Notes: generated from the letters alone by a model not told the origin. A stretch of 64,000 nt of DNA from G964291335 sp964291335 (GCA_964291335.2 OZ219749.1:227721-291720); one strand, 5' to 3'. Shown: positions 34,771-44,609, counted from the stretch's first letter. Program-made: numbers and translations.

Positions 34771-36555
34771 CTACCAGTCCCAGTCTACGCTGTCCAGGTC
34801 AAAGTAGTTCCACCCCTCCGACCCCGGCAGGTGATACTCCGTCGCCGACAGATGCCCCGGGAACGGGAAGTTCGGGTTCGGCCCGTAGGGGGACGGCCCC
34901 GTGCGCGGCGCCAGGAAGTCATGCTCCGTGTTGAAGACAATATTCTCCCAGAGGATTATCCGTGCTCCCCATTCGTTGGTCCCATAGGTTTCTTTGCCTT
35001 CCAGAGTGGTATTTGTTATCTGGATGTTGGCCCAGTAATCGCTCAGCTGTTCGGTGGTCAGGATGGGGCCTGGCGCAGTCCACTGGGTGAGGCGCGGGGT
35101 ATGGCTGTATATCCCCGGTTCCAGGACGTCGGACTCGATGACTTCGGTTACCACCGGGCCGATGATGCTGTGAGGCATGTAGTCGGTGGCATGCCAGTAG
35201 AAGGGGAACAGGTCCCAGTGTTCCGGGTCGGTCCGTCTGTATAATTCGATCCAGCTTTGATACCTTCCGTTGTCAGGACGGGTACTGATAGGGTGGACTC
35301 CGTTCTTCTCGGCGTAGTCCCGAAACTCGTAATATGGTTGGAACCTGATTAACCATCGATTGGTATCGGTAAATGAATTCCATCGGTTCTGGAAGGCAAC
35401 GACTGTAGAGGTTCTGAACTCGACATTTGCTGGGCGTGTTCGTTCATCCTCTGGGTTGGTTAGGGGCAGAGCGGTGTTGTATTCGGCGATGATACGGATG
35501 ATTGGGAGTTCCGGATGGACGAACTCCCAGTTCATTTTAGGACGGTTAAATGCTCCGTAGTCATATGCTTCTGCTTCGGATCTGCTTATTTTGTCTATAC
35601 TGGCTGTTACTGAGAGGTATTCTTCTATTGACAGGTTTAGCTCTACTTGTTCTAACTTCCCTGATTTCTCGTTCTGTCTCTGGCCCCATTTAATAGTTTT
35701 TTTCTCAGTGCCCGGTTTTACTGCCTGTTCCAGGGTGTTGGCGACCGATTGCAGGATTACTCCTTTGAGGGAGTTATCCCCAAACCAGCGGGGGCCTACG
35801 CCTCCTGACATAGGCAGTTTTAGGTAGTTGGACTCATTTCTTTGGATCCACTGAGGGTTGTAGTGTCTGTATCGGAAATGATTACGTGGTGGTAACCTAT
35901 TATTTTCTGTGCCTGCAGCACGTTTGGGATGATATGCTGCTTCGAACCAAGGGTGGTGGATAAAGTATATGACAGGAGATTTCCATGTGTTTGTAATAAA
36001 AGTGTATGGATGTTTGCCTTTTCCCGGCTCTTTTGACCGGCCATGAAGGTTTTGCGGGTCCAGCGCGTACTGGCTCAGGTCCATATGCTGATAGATGTCC
36101 TGCACCCTGACTGAATCATCCAGCTGGGGGTTTTCCGGCACTGCCGGGATGCCGCTTGCTTCATCAGCCGGGCCGGTGGGCATCATTTCGGTCATGTGCG
36201 GCTCAGCCACTTCTTCCGGTATGGCCGTGGGGGTATTAAGCATGGTTTCGGTAGGGGTCGGTTCGGGAGTATTGGTAGGGCTGACGGCGGCCATGGCGTC
36301 GGTCAGATCCAGCCGCTGGGGGCGTTCCCGGGTCGGGAACAGGGTCGGCCGGTTTTCCAGTATGACGGTGGTTTGCGCCGGCTGCTCTTGGGGTTGGTTC
36401 GGGGCGGCAGCCGGTGGGGTTGTGGCGGTTGGCTGAGTTCCGGTGGCTGGGGTCTCTCCGATTGGGGCAGGTTCCTCCGGAGCGGCGCAGGCCGTACTCA
36501 GGGCCAGTATTGAAAGCGCGACAGCGCCGAATATTCGGGTGATGGTCTTCTTCAC
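34771..36555 (-). CDS. large lipoprotein with Thr/Pro linker
   Basis: 594 residues. The N-terminal lipoprotein signal (MKKTITRIFGAVALSILA, lipobox STAC) is followed by a ~120-residue Pro/Thr/Glu-rich linker (NTPEPTPTETM). A large extracellular domain rich in Trp, Tyr and His follows (for example HPYTFITNTWKSPVIYFI, WIELYRRTDPEHWDLFPFYW). I do not recognise the domain. It is divergent from the giant VirB6-like gene and shares its linker style with the exported proteins at 53-55 kb. It may therefore be a surface component of the secretion system. Codon use and AT content vary along it, suggesting a mosaic. Confidence 0.65.
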   Translation of the reverse strand: MKKTITRIFGAVALSILALSTACAAPEEPAPIGETPATGTQPTATTPPAAAPNQPQEQPAQTTVILENRPTLFPTRERPQRLDLTDAMAAVSPTNTPEPTPTETMLNTPTAIPEEVAEPHMTEMMPTGPADEASGIPAVPENPQLDDSVRVQDIYQHMDLSQYALDPQNLHGRSKEPGKGKHPYTFITNTWKSPVIYFIHHPWFEAAYHPKRAAGTENNRLPPRNHFRYRHYNPQWIQRNESNYLKLPMSGGVGPRWFGDNSLKGVILQSVANTLEQAVKPGTEKKTIKWGQRQNEKSGKLEQVELNLSIEEYLSVTASIDKISRSEAEAYDYGAFNRPKMNWEFVHPELPIIRIIAEYNTALPLTNPEDERTRPANVEFRTSTVVAFQNRWNSFTDTNRWLIRFQPYYEFRDYAEKNGVHPISTRPDNGRYQSWIELYRRTDPEHWDLFPFYWHATDYMPHSIIGPVVTEVIESDVLEPGIYSHTPRLTQWTAPGPILTTEQLSDYWANIQITNTTLEGKETYGTNEWGARIILWENIVFNTEHDFLAPRTGPSPYGPNPNFPFPGHLSATEYHLPGSEGWNYFDLDSVDWDW

Positions 36556-36558
36556 TGG

Positions 36559-36586
36559 TTGTTCCTTTTAACTGATCATTTATGAT
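36559..36586 (+). promoter_or_regulatory. promoter of the VirB6-like operon
   Basis: -35 TTGTTC (36559-36564), a 16-base spacer, -10 TATGAT (36581-36586). Predicted transcription start near 36593, just ahead of a strong hairpin and 110 bases before the ATG at 36700. Confidence 0.45.
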
Positions 36587-36600
36587 TTAACTCTGGGTCT

Positions 36601-36646
36601 GCCGGGGCAGCCCGAAATTATTTTCGGAGGGCGCCCCGGCATTTTT
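36601..36646 (+). terminator. leader hairpin with T-run (possible attenuator)
   Basis: GCCGGGGC (36601-36608) and GCCC (36610-36613) pair with GGGC (36629-36632) and GCCCCGGC (36633-36640), followed by ATTTTTC. It has the form of an intrinsic terminator on the plus strand, but it sits between the predicted promoter and the start of the VirB6-like gene. It may abort transcripts and limit expression. Confidence 0.5.
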
Positions 36647-36699
36647 CTGCCTTGCCAATTATAAAACTTGTGTCAACATCTTGTTTTATCCTCTTGACT

Positions 36700-39600
36700 A
36701 TGAGTGTGCTGAATAGATTCAGGTTGCGGGCAGTTATCTTCGCGGTACTTCTGGGAGTGTTTCTCCTTTTCATGGCCCCTGATGATGTGGCTTATGCGGA
36801 TGACAGATTCGCCTGCGTTACTTCTGTTGGGGCCGACTTTGGTTTTGGCGGCGAGAATTACTATGCGGTGGATTTCAGGGATCTGGGGTTTCGGCTGGAA
36901 GACTTTGGGGATTATGCGGTAAAGGGTGAAGTGAATGGGTTGGGGGAGCCGGCCCTGTTCTCCAGTGTGCGGGAACTGGTGGACCTTACTTTCTATGTGG
37001 ATCATGGGAATCCTGATATTGCAGATTATAACTCTTCGGATTATTTGCTGAAAGCTTACGGGCACAAGTTTCATCCCGGAAGTGTGAGTTCATGGGAAGG
37101 CTACGATTCAAAATGGGTTCCGGCAGGTAATGTAGCTGAGCTTTTTAATAATCGCCGGCAGATGGCTTTGGCCGATGAGGAAGTGGTGCAGACCTTCTCG
37201 GCCCGGTGGGCTGATCCCGTCCGTCCCGGCGGCGGCGCTGGAGATGATTCGGTGGCCCGGCTGCAGGAGGCCAGAAGCGCGCAGGCCGATCTGACTGTTG
37301 CTACCCGGAGTTCCGCCGGCGGCGGCAATCGGGTTATTACCGGGACTACTGAGCAGGTAGCTTATGAGACCAGTTACCAGTATTCGACCAACTGCCCTGG
37401 CGGGTCCGGCACTGTCTGCACCGGTCAGGGGACTCTGAACCAGAATCCGACTACGATAACTACGCAACATCGGTCAATCGACCAGAACAACGGAGAGCAG
37501 TTCGGGAATGAACTGGCGCCGGGTACCAGGATGGTACGGGATTGCGAGCCGGTAGATCCGGAAACTCCGACCCCTGTTTTGAATCCGGGGGAGACTTTGA
37601 TTGACGGATTTGTTTGCAGTGAGCCCCGGGAGATTCCGGTTTCACCGGGGGAAATCCCGGAGAATTATCTTAATGAACGGAATCAGTATGGCTCCGGCAG
37701 CTTTCTTGACCGGAAAACCGTTGACCGGTCGGATGATGTGATTTCCGTTCACATAGTGATGCCTGACAAGGAGCGGAAAGACCTGGAGTATGACTTCGGC
37801 GGGTTGACGGATGATGAATCGCTGCAGCGGTTCGGATTCGGGGATTCCGGCTGGACGATGGATGCCCGTAATCGTTTTCCGCACGAACCTGGAAGTGAGC
37901 GCGAGCGTGATGATTTTATCCCCGCTCGTGGACGTATGGAGGATGGTCTCTGTAGTACTTCTTCCGGTGATGAGTGTCTTCCTACTGATCCTGAAGAATC
38001 TTTGCGTCAACACACCGGTTATCGAACGCCTCGTTTGGAGAGCGTTCATCTGGATGGAAACGGCTCTTTCGGTTCCAGGAACGGCGAAATGGCGGACATC
38101 CGGTGGCCGGTGCATTTCGAGGATATGAACTGGTATCTGTACGAGTTGCCTGGAGCCGGATATGAAACGGGATCCAAATCCGAATGGCTTTTCTGGTTGT
38201 ATCCGTATGCCGGGGAGCGGCTGGTGCAGAGTTTCTGGGCGGAAAATGCTTTTGTTGATGGGGGGTTGCCTGAATGTCATATCAAGGGTTCGCCCGGCGA
38301 TGATGCGGATCCTACTGAAGATAGCGATGCTCCGGTTCTTAAGGGCCTGATTGCCTGCAAGGTTGGAGATACGGATTATCCCAATAAGGGATTTGAGGTT
38401 AGGGATTTTGATGGCGGTTATGAAAGTTACTGGGTTATAGGGGATGAAAAAGCGATACTTCCTTTCGATGCGAGCGATTCCGAAGGTGAGTTGAGTGATA
38501 CGCAGCTGGTGCGGCGGGGAGTGGCTCGGGCGCTGGATGCGGATGAACGGATCGGAGCGCGGAAGCTCAACGTTTTTTCCTTTGATATTCAGGAGGGACA
38601 GGCTGGCAGCAGTCTGAACGTGGTACAGGAAGGGGCGGATGCCCGACGTAGGTATGGATTTTCTAAAAATGTGGAGTCTGTTGACCCGGATCTGAGTTCT
38701 CCGGATCAGATAAAGGATGCTGTTCATGCGAATATTGAGCAGTCAGTAGGTCCTTGGCCTAATGATAATGATAATGAGATTGACAATGAGATTGACCCCA
38801 ATCGTCCTTATCTGCTGGTAGTAACATTCTATAACGTTGACCATTACGGAGACAGAGGGTTCGACATTGAGAACCCGGTTGCATCATGGGAATCCGTCGG
38901 CAAGTTTGAATTGCCGAAGCGGAAGGTGCGGCGGGTAGTCTGCCGGATGATGGTTTATCCCAACGGCTTTGAGCCGGCGGAACGGGAGAATTTCTTCGAA
39001 AGAAGCGTCGGAGCAATCAAGGAAAAGCTCAGTTTCGATTTTGAGTGGCTGAAGAATCTGGCCCGATCCGTCATGGGCGGAATCAGCGGTGGGATGAGGA
39101 ACGCCTTTGTAAAAACCACGCAGGTCGTTTGCGGTGGGTATGCGCGGTTCGATTTTTTCGCTCAGGGGGATGCAGTCCCGACTGTTGCTTCCACTTATGT
39201 GGATGAGAATGGCATATTGCAGTCCAATGCGGCGTTGAAGTCCAGGGAAGTCGGGAAGGGGATCTGCGGCAGGGTCGTAGACCCGGCTCCTGACCTGTGT
39301 AATGAGGATTTGAACTTCTATCTGGATGACCGGTGCGCGGAAGTGCCTTCGATTAAGTTGGTTCTTGGGAAAGCGGAGTGGGTGAATCCGGATAGTGGGG
39401 AAATAGTGATCCCGGATGTTCGTCGTCCCCCGGAGGTAGTACGGCATTTTCAGGAGTTTAACGAAGGAGAATCAATCACTTCATATAACGCCGGATTGAC
39501 GGAAGTGGCGCTGGAGTTTGACTTTCTGTGGGATGATCTGTCACTTGAGTCCCAGCGGGCGATTGACGGGTACGAAGTGGTGGTTTATCCGGATCCCAAG

Positions 39601-41736
39601 GTTTACCGAGATTATCCGGCGGGAAGTTACGAGCGGTTTGCGCTTCCGAAGTACGTTGGTTTGAATGATGTAGGTGACCTTTCGAGTTGTTCTGTCGGAG
39701 AATTAAGCAATCAGAAGGTAACCGGCATTTACTTTGGGACTCTTGGTCTGGCTCAACATGTGGACTATTCCTTTGTTAATGGGGGGACGTTATCCACTCA
39801 GTTAAGTGGTCAATGTCGCTATCGTCTTTTGCCCACTGAGCTTAATTATTTTATTGAGAATGCTCCTAAAGGGTTCAATGAATTCTCAAGGTTCATTGGC
39901 GGTCTTCCGGTAGCACCGGGGTATGTGCATCAGTTTGAAGTGCGGGCTTATGCCGGTACCCCCGGTGTTGATACTCTGGTTTACGGCAATCAGTCGGCAT
40001 CCTTTATCGTCAACGGCAACCAGGCTGCATGCGATGCTGAAAATCTGGATCCGGCGCTGCGGGCCTTCTACGAATGCGACGGGCTGAGCTCCTCGGAGGA
40101 TATTCCCAGCTCCGGTTATGCCCAGTCGGGCCTGCTCGCCCTTGCCGGGTCCAATCTCTGCATCGGCCTCTTCACCGCTACACCTCCCGCTCTTACCTGG
40201 GATAACTCCGGCGTCCGCGGCGCCTGGGGGTTGGTCTGGTTCATCGCCGGCGCAGTTCTGTTCGTCCTCCTGGTCTGGCAGGGGTTGAAAATGACCTATG
40301 ACGTCTGGCTGGATCCCCAGCCGGCGGTAGGGTTCCGGGAACTGATCCCCCGGTTCGCGCTGGCGCTGTTCCTGGCCGCGGCCAGCCTCTACATCTGTCA
40401 GTATGTGCTGATGCTGGCCTCGGACCTGACCTGCTTTGTTTCCCAGACTACCGGCATTACTATGTGGGGCGTGGTCGGCAAGGTAACCGGCTCTATCTGG
40501 TCCCTTTTCCAGGCGTTCTGGGGTGATACCTTTGGCGGCCTGACCAATGGCGGCATATCCGGGTTGTCAACTTTTGTTACGGGCCTCCTTTCAACCGGAG
40601 TCTGGGTTTCTCTCATCCTGATTGCCTATATTCTCATTGCCATTCTGTTGGGGATGGTGGGCTTCGCGATGCTGCTCAGGCTGCTGCTGCTGGCGGTGCT
40701 GATCGCGGTTTCTCCATTGGCTTTTGCGTTTTATGCGTCCGATTCTACCGCCCACTGGACCAAGCGCTGGGTCAGCATGTTTCTCGGAGCGACTTTCCAG
40801 CAGGTAGTGGTGCTGCTGGTATTGTACCTGGGGTTTATGGTGATTGAGGGGTATATCGACTGGGAGGGGCCGGCGCCTTTTGTGAACCTGATTATGGGAC
40901 TGGTAGCGATGGGTCTGGTGCTGGTAATGGCGCTGAAGGTTCCGTCAATCGTGAATCCGGGCGGCAAGGGTTTGTTCGATTCCTTCGGACAGATTGCGAT
41001 GATGAGCGGCGCGGCGGCGATTGCGATTGGTTCGGCGGGATTAGGCGCGGCGGCTGGCGGACTGGGCGCTTTGCGGGGCGGCAGTGGCGTGCTTACCTCC
41101 CTGGGCGGGGGCGCTGCTGGCGTTGCCGGAGCCGGCGGGGCTGCGGCCGGCGCCGGTGGGGGCGGCGGCGCTGCTGCCGCCGGTACTGCCGGCGGAATCG
41201 GCGGGGCCGGTGGCGGAGTGGGCGGAGTTACTCCCTTTGCCGGACTGAATCAGTCTTCGTTCAGTGGAACCGGGGCTGCCGGCAGGGCTGGTACGCCGGC
41301 GGGTTGGGGAGTTACTCCTGCCGGCATTGTGGCGCCGGGGGTTGGTTCCGGCGCTGCCGGCGTTGCCGGGTCTCCGGTTCCCGGAGTTTCGGGAACTCCT
41401 TCCGGCGGTGCGCCGTCGTCCGGCGCGGCTGGCGCCGGGGTTACGACCAGTGGGCCGGGCGGCGCCGGCGCCGGGCGGAGTTCAATTCCCGAAGCCAGCC
41501 GTCCGGGGTTCTGGAGTGCGGTGCGCAGCGGCGCCCAGGCCGGCTGGCGGCGGGGTACCGGGTTTAACGTTAGGGCCCATGATTTGATGACCGGGAATTC
41601 TTTCTACCGGCACAGTTCGAGATCCGATGATACTGCCCGGCAGTATGAGGAGAGTCGTGCGGATCGGGCGCAGCAGATTCGGGTGTTCGACCGGCTTGCG
41701 GAAGCTCTGGAGCAGCGGTCCGGGAATACGCCATAA
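36700..41736 (+). CDS. giant VirB6/TrbL-like type IV secretion membrane protein
   Basis: 1678 residues from the ATG at 36700; a TTG 48 bases upstream is less likely. The N-terminal signal/anchor (AVIFAVLLGVFLLFMAP) is followed by ~1100 exported residues with scattered Cys and repeated acidic stretches. About six membrane helices follow between ~1165 and 1420 (GLVWFIAGAVLFVLLVWQG; AMLLRLLLLAVLIAVSPLAF), which carry the VirB6/TrbL pattern. A Gly/Ala-rich tail runs from ~1430 to 1600. VirB6 forms part of the inner-membrane channel and is normally about 300-400 residues. Here a huge exported domain has been added in front, as in some Gram-positive and rickettsial versions. The gene starts an operon with the PrgI-like and pilin-like genes. 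Confidence 0.8.
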   Translation: MSVLNRFRLRAVIFAVLLGVFLLFMAPDDVAYADDRFACVTSVGADFGFGGENYYAVDFRDLGFRLEDFGDYAVKGEVNGLGEPALFSSVRELVDLTFYVDHGNPDIADYNSSDYLLKAYGHKFHPGSVSSWEGYDSKWVPAGNVAELFNNRRQMALADEEVVQTFSARWADPVRPGGGAGDDSVARLQEARSAQADLTVATRSSAGGGNRVITGTTEQVAYETSYQYSTNCPGGSGTVCTGQGTLNQNPTTITTQHRSIDQNNGEQFGNELAPGTRMVRDCEPVDPETPTPVLNPGETLIDGFVCSEPREIPVSPGEIPENYLNERNQYGSGSFLDRKTVDRSDDVISVHIVMPDKERKDLEYDFGGLTDDESLQRFGFGDSGWTMDARNRFPHEPGSERERDDFIPARGRMEDGLCSTSSGDECLPTDPEESLRQHTGYRTPRLESVHLDGNGSFGSRNGEMADIRWPVHFEDMNWYLYELPGAGYETGSKSEWLFWLYPYAGERLVQSFWAENAFVDGGLPECHIKGSPGDDADPTEDSDAPVLKGLIACKVGDTDYPNKGFEVRDFDGGYESYWVIGDEKAILPFDASDSEGELSDTQLVRRGVARALDADERIGARKLNVFSFDIQEGQAGSSLNVVQEGADARRRYGFSKNVESVDPDLSSPDQIKDAVHANIEQSVGPWPNDNDNEIDNEIDPNRPYLLVVTFYNVDHYGDRGFDIENPVASWESVGKFELPKRKVRRVVCRMMVYPNGFEPAERENFFERSVGAIKEKLSFDFEWLKNLARSVMGGISGGMRNAFVKTTQVVCGGYARFDFFAQGDAVPTVASTYVDENGILQSNAALKSREVGKGICGRVVDPAPDLCNEDLNFYLDDRCAEVPSIKLVLGKAEWVNPDSGEIVIPDVRRPPEVVRHFQEFNEGESITSYNAGLTEVALEFDFLWDDLSLESQRAIDGYEVVVYPDPKVYRDYPAGSYERFALPKYVGLNDVGDLSSCSVGELSNQKVTGIYFGTLGLAQHVDYSFVNGGTLSTQLSGQCRYRLLPTELNYFIENAPKGFNEFSRFIGGLPVAPGYVHQFEVRAYAGTPGVDTLVYGNQSASFIVNGNQAACDAENLDPALRAFYECDGLSSSEDIPSSGYAQSGLLALAGSNLCIGLFTATPPALTWDNSGVRGAWGLVWFIAGAVLFVLLVWQGLKMTYDVWLDPQPAVGFRELIPRFALALFLAAASLYICQYVLMLASDLTCFVSQTTGITMWGVVGKVTGSIWSLFQAFWGDTFGGLTNGGISGLSTFVTGLLSTGVWVSLILIAYILIAILLGMVGFAMLLRLLLLAVLIAVSPLAFAFYASDSTAHWTKRWVSMFLGATFQQVVVLLVLYLGFMVIEGYIDWEGPAPFVNLIMGLVAMGLVLVMALKVPSIVNPGGKGLFDSFGQIAMMSGAAAIAIGSAGLGAAAGGLGALRGGSGVLTSLGGGAAGVAGAGGAAAGAGGGGGAAAAGTAGGIGGAGGGVGGVTPFAGLNQSSFSGTGAAGRAGTPAGWGVTPAGIVAPGVGSGAAGVAGSPVPGVSGTPSGGAPSSGAAGAGVTTSGPGGAGAGRSSIPEASRPGFWSAVRSGAQAGWRRGTGFNVRAHDLMTGNSFYRHSSRSDDTARQYEESRADRAQQIRVFDRLAEALEQRSGNTP

Positions 41737-41751
41737 AGGGGGATGTGTCTG

Positions 41752-42291
41752 ATGCCCACCGGTTCTTACGATTCACCGACTTTTCTCAGTCAGAAGGACA
41801 AGCTCTTCCTGGGCTTGTCCCTGCCTGAGTTCGTTCTGTCCATGGCGGTCGCCTTTTTCTGGTTTCTGATCAGCCTGACTTTTGATCGTCCGATGATGAC
41901 CAGGTTGATGTTTGTTGCGCCGTTGACCGGGGTAACGTTGACTCTGATGTTTGTCCGGCTGTCGGGGATGCACATTCCGATCTTTCTGGCAGTGGCGGTT
42001 ATGCGGACGTTCCGGAAGCCGAGCTATGAGGATCCGGAGGCTGACGTTTTTATCGGGAATGAGGTGTGGCAGCAGCTGGAGAGCAAGCGTGCGGCGAAGC
42101 TGGCGCGGAAGAATGCCCGGCAGGGCCGGTTCATGGGCATAATCGGGCGGCGCCGGAAGCAGGCGCAGGCGGTTCAGGCGGAGCATGGCGGGGAAGTGCG
42201 GGCTGAGATTGATAAGGGCGTAGTAGAGGGGTCGATTGCGGCGGAGCAATGGGTACGGGATGCGGTCAAGACGGTGGTAAAGGGCGGATGA
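41752..42291 (+). CDS. PrgI/VirB3-like protein
   Basis: 179 residues. The ATG at 41752 is 9 bases from GGGGG; the ATG at 41743 is too close to it. The N-terminus (SYDSPTFLSQKDKLFLGLSL) is followed by two membrane helices (EFVLSMAVAFFWFLISLTF; RLMFVAPLTGVTLTLMFV) and a third weak one, and the rest is a basic cytoplasmic tail. This is the PrgI/VirB3 layout: a small inner-membrane partner of VirB4. It lies 15 bases after the VirB6-like gene and overlaps the pilin-like gene by four bases. Confidence 0.75.
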   Translation: MPTGSYDSPTFLSQKDKLFLGLSLPEFVLSMAVAFFWFLISLTFDRPMMTRLMFVAPLTGVTLTLMFVRLSGMHIPIFLAVAVMRTFRKPSYEDPEADVFIGNEVWQQLESKRAAKLARKNARQGRFMGIIGRRRKQAQAVQAEHGGEVRAEIDKGVVEGSIAAEQWVRDAVKTVVKGG

Positions 42292-42938
42292 TGGCCTGGC
42301 GCAGGATTATCGGCCCGGTTCTGGTACTGGGGGCAGTGGTTCCGGGGCTGCTGCCGGGGGCCGCTTTGGCGCAGAGCGGGGTGGATCGTCCGGCTTTTGA
42401 GGAAGGCGACTGTGCTGCTGATCCGCATAGTGAGGAGTGCATCTGCGGTGAGGTTTCGCGCTTCAGGTTTGTCCCTGTGAGAATGGAGACTAATGCTGGT
42501 GGGGATGTGGTGGCGGCGGATGATAATGGAAATGGTCATAGTCCTGTGAGAATGCCTGATGGTTCCTGGGTATCGGGTAATCCTACTCCTACTCCTCCTG
42601 ATTCTGATCCTGACCTGAAAGAAGTGGAGAACGACACGTACAACGCTCACTGTTCCAATGCGTACCTGCGGGAGAATATGCGCCGGATGTGGATTTTCGC
42701 GGTGGCGCTGGCCGGGGGGTTTGCTGCGATCAGCTTTGCCTGGGGTGGGGTGGTGATGATGCAGAACGGAGTGTCCGGGGTGGATTTTGCCCGGTCGCGA
42801 GTGATCATCCTCAGGGTGGCTCTGGGGTTGCTGATTGTGGGATTGGCCTATGTAATCTGGCAGGCTTTCGGAGATATGGTCTTCGGGGATTTGTTCCGCT
42901 GGAGCTTTGACCGGAACCAGCAGTTCACGCTGGATTAG
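42288..42938 (+). CDS. VirB2-like pilin or TrbC-type membrane protein
   Basis: 216 residues. A signal peptide ends at LPGAALAQS (about 29). An extracellular Asp/Asn/Pro-rich stretch with several Cys and a TPTPPDSDPD linker follows. The last ~80 residues hold two membrane helices (IFAVALAGGFAAISFAWGG; VIILRVALGLLIVGLAYVIW) as in VirB2/TrbC pilins. It is longer than a usual pilin because of the inserted region. The start codon overlaps the PrgI stop (ATGA). It is the last gene before the cargo region. Confidence 0.65.
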   Translation: MMAWRRIIGPVLVLGAVVPGLLPGAALAQSGVDRPAFEEGDCAADPHSEECICGEVSRFRFVPVRMETNAGGDVVAADDNGNGHSPVRMPDGSWVSGNPTPTPPDSDPDLKEVENDTYNAHCSNAYLRENMRRMWIFAVALAGGFAAISFAWGGVVMMQNGVSGVDFARSRVIILRVALGLLIVGLAYVIWQAFGDMVFGDLFRWSFDRNQQFTLD

Positions 42939-43018
42939 GGGCTTCGTTTTTCCGGTGGAATTATCCGTTGTAGGGATTGCAGCAGTCGGTTCTTTCCTTT
43001 ATTGAAATATTTGTTCGG

Positions 43019-43046
43019 TAGACATTGCTTTTCCGGTGGCTATAAT
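43019..43046 (+). promoter_or_regulatory. sigma70-type promoter of the restriction-modification pair
   Basis: -35 TAGACA (43019-43024), 16-base spacer, perfect -10 TATAAT (43041-43046), 51 bases before the methyltransferase ATG. Confidence 0.65.
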
Positions 43047-43097
43047 GGCTTGGTGTTTGGGATGTAGCGGAGGCAGCTGTACGGATCAGGGAGGGCA

Positions 43098-43904
43098 ATG
43101 GGGATTCAGCGTGCTCAGAAGTTGAACGAGTTGACGGCCAGGGAGTGGATCAAGTTTTCCAAGTCGTGGTTTACCTTGCCCAGGGGTGGGGTTGATCGGG
43201 AAAAGGTAGCTGCGCATCCGGCTACTTTCCCGGATTCGTTGGTTGACAGTTATGTTCAGTTCTTTACCCGTCCGGGAGATCGGGTGTTGGATCCGTTTGT
43301 CGGCGTCGGGACTACGCTGGAGGTTGCGGAGCGGCTGGGTCGGGATGCTGTTGGCATTGAGTTGGAACCGCGCTTTGCGGAGTTTGCCCGGTCGCGCACT
43401 TCCTGCCCAGTTGTTGTCGGTGATTCTCTTCAGAAGATCAACTGTGATTCTCTCTTTCCTGACGGGATGGCGGATTATGTTTTTACTTCTCCTCCGTACT
43501 GGAATTGCTTGCGTCAGAGTAGAGGGGGGAATAAGGATACCAGGCATAAGAAGCGTCGGGAGCGTGGTGAAAGTCTTTTCTACAGCGATCGTTGTGAGGA
43601 TTTGGGGAATATTGAGGATGTCGGGGAGTATATCCGGCGGCTGGTTGTTTTGTTTAGTGGGGTATATCGCGTTCTGAAGCCGCGGGGTTATGTTACGGTC
43701 GTTATGCAGAACCTGAATTATGGAGGCAGTCTGATGCCGATTGCCTGGCAGTTCGGCATGGCGATGGTCGATACGGGTTTATGGGATATGAAGGGGGAAC
43801 GTATCTGGTGTAAGGATGAAGGGCGTTTGGGTATCTATGGTTATCCCTTTGCTTATGCGACCAATAATGTTCATCACTACTGTCTGACTTTCCGCAGGGA
43901 GTGA
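43098..43904 (+). CDS. N4-cytosine-type DNA methyltransferase
   Basis: 268 residues. The AdoMet motif (DRVLDPFVGVGTTLEVAERL) comes first, near residues 60-80, and the catalytic motif TSPPYWNCL follows near 130. SPPY with this order is typical of N4-methylcytosine enzymes. GGGAGGG precedes the ATG. The REase-like gene follows 4 bases after the stop. The pair has its own promoter and sits as an insertion between the two blocks of secretion genes. Confidence 0.85.
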   Translation: MGIQRAQKLNELTAREWIKFSKSWFTLPRGGVDREKVAAHPATFPDSLVDSYVQFFTRPGDRVLDPFVGVGTTLEVAERLGRDAVGIELEPRFAEFARSRTSCPVVVGDSLQKINCDSLFPDGMADYVFTSPPYWNCLRQSRGGNKDTRHKKRRERGESLFYSDRCEDLGNIEDVGEYIRRLVVLFSGVYRVLKPRGYVTVVMQNLNYGGSLMPIAWQFGMAMVDTGLWDMKGERIWCKDEGRLGIYGYPFAYATNNVHHYCLTFRRE

Positions 43905-43908
43905 TGGT

Positions 43909-44553
43909 ATGTGGCTGCCGATGTTGCCGGCGGATTCACGGAGAGCGTTGCGGTTTGCTGAGGCTAATGTTGACGGGATGTATAACCGGATGGGATACGG
44001 GATTCGTGGCGGTAGGGGTGTCCGGGCTTTTCATGCCTATGTTGGCAAGGTGGCGGAAAGTATTGTTCATCGGTTTCTGGTGGATGAGTTGCAGCTTGAT
44101 TTGCGAGTTGCTCCTGAATCAGCAGGAAGGCCGGATCGGTTTGATTTTGAGTTGAAGTTGCCTGATGGGACGGTTCAATCAGGTGATGTGAAGAGTTTTC
44201 ACATTTTTACGACGTGGGGAAGTCAGGTCAGAACGGTTCAGCAAGTTGAACGCGATTCCTGGGCGTTGGTTCCGGTTGATCAATTCCGTGGTCGACCTAA
44301 GGATTTGTATGTCTTTGCCATGCTGCTTGGCGATAAAGTTGCCAATGCTGACGGGGTAGATTGTTTGACTGATGATTCGGGCATTGCCCTGATACGTTGG
44401 GCGATGCATAGTGATGTGAGCGGATGGGATGAAATACCTGAGTATTCTCGAGTATTTCCTTATGTCAGCACCAGGACACGTAATTATGGGCAGTTGATGT
44501 CTCAATGTCGGCATATTGAGGAATTGGCGCTGCTTGGCAGGGGAAATGGCTGA
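43909..44553 (+). CDS. putative PD-(D/E)XK restriction endonuclease
   Basis: 214 residues. A helix with Glu50 (GKVAESIVHRFLVDEL) precedes PDRFDF (75-80) and GDVKSF (92-97), so Asp79, Asp93 and Lys95 are candidates for the catalytic set of a PD-(D/E)XK nuclease. It does not match a restriction enzyme I can name. Its place right behind the N4-type methylase makes it the likely partner nuclease. GGGAG precedes the chosen ATG. Confidence 0.65.
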   Translation: MWLPMLPADSRRALRFAEANVDGMYNRMGYGIRGGRGVRAFHAYVGKVAESIVHRFLVDELQLDLRVAPESAGRPDRFDFELKLPDGTVQSGDVKSFHIFTTWGSQVRTVQQVERDSWALVPVDQFRGRPKDLYVFAMLLGDKVANADGVDCLTDDSGIALIRWAMHSDVSGWDEIPEYSRVFPYVSTRTRNYGQLMSQCRHIEELALLGRGNG

Positions 44554-44609
44554 ATTGTTTTTCCGGTTTGTAGGGGTGGTCGGTTTTCTCCTTGTCTGTT
44601 CCCCTTGGT

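Noticed and set aside
36652..36700. TTG start 48 bases upstream for the VirB6-like gene
   Set aside because: The ATG at 36700 directly precedes the signal helix; the extra residues add nothing recognisable.
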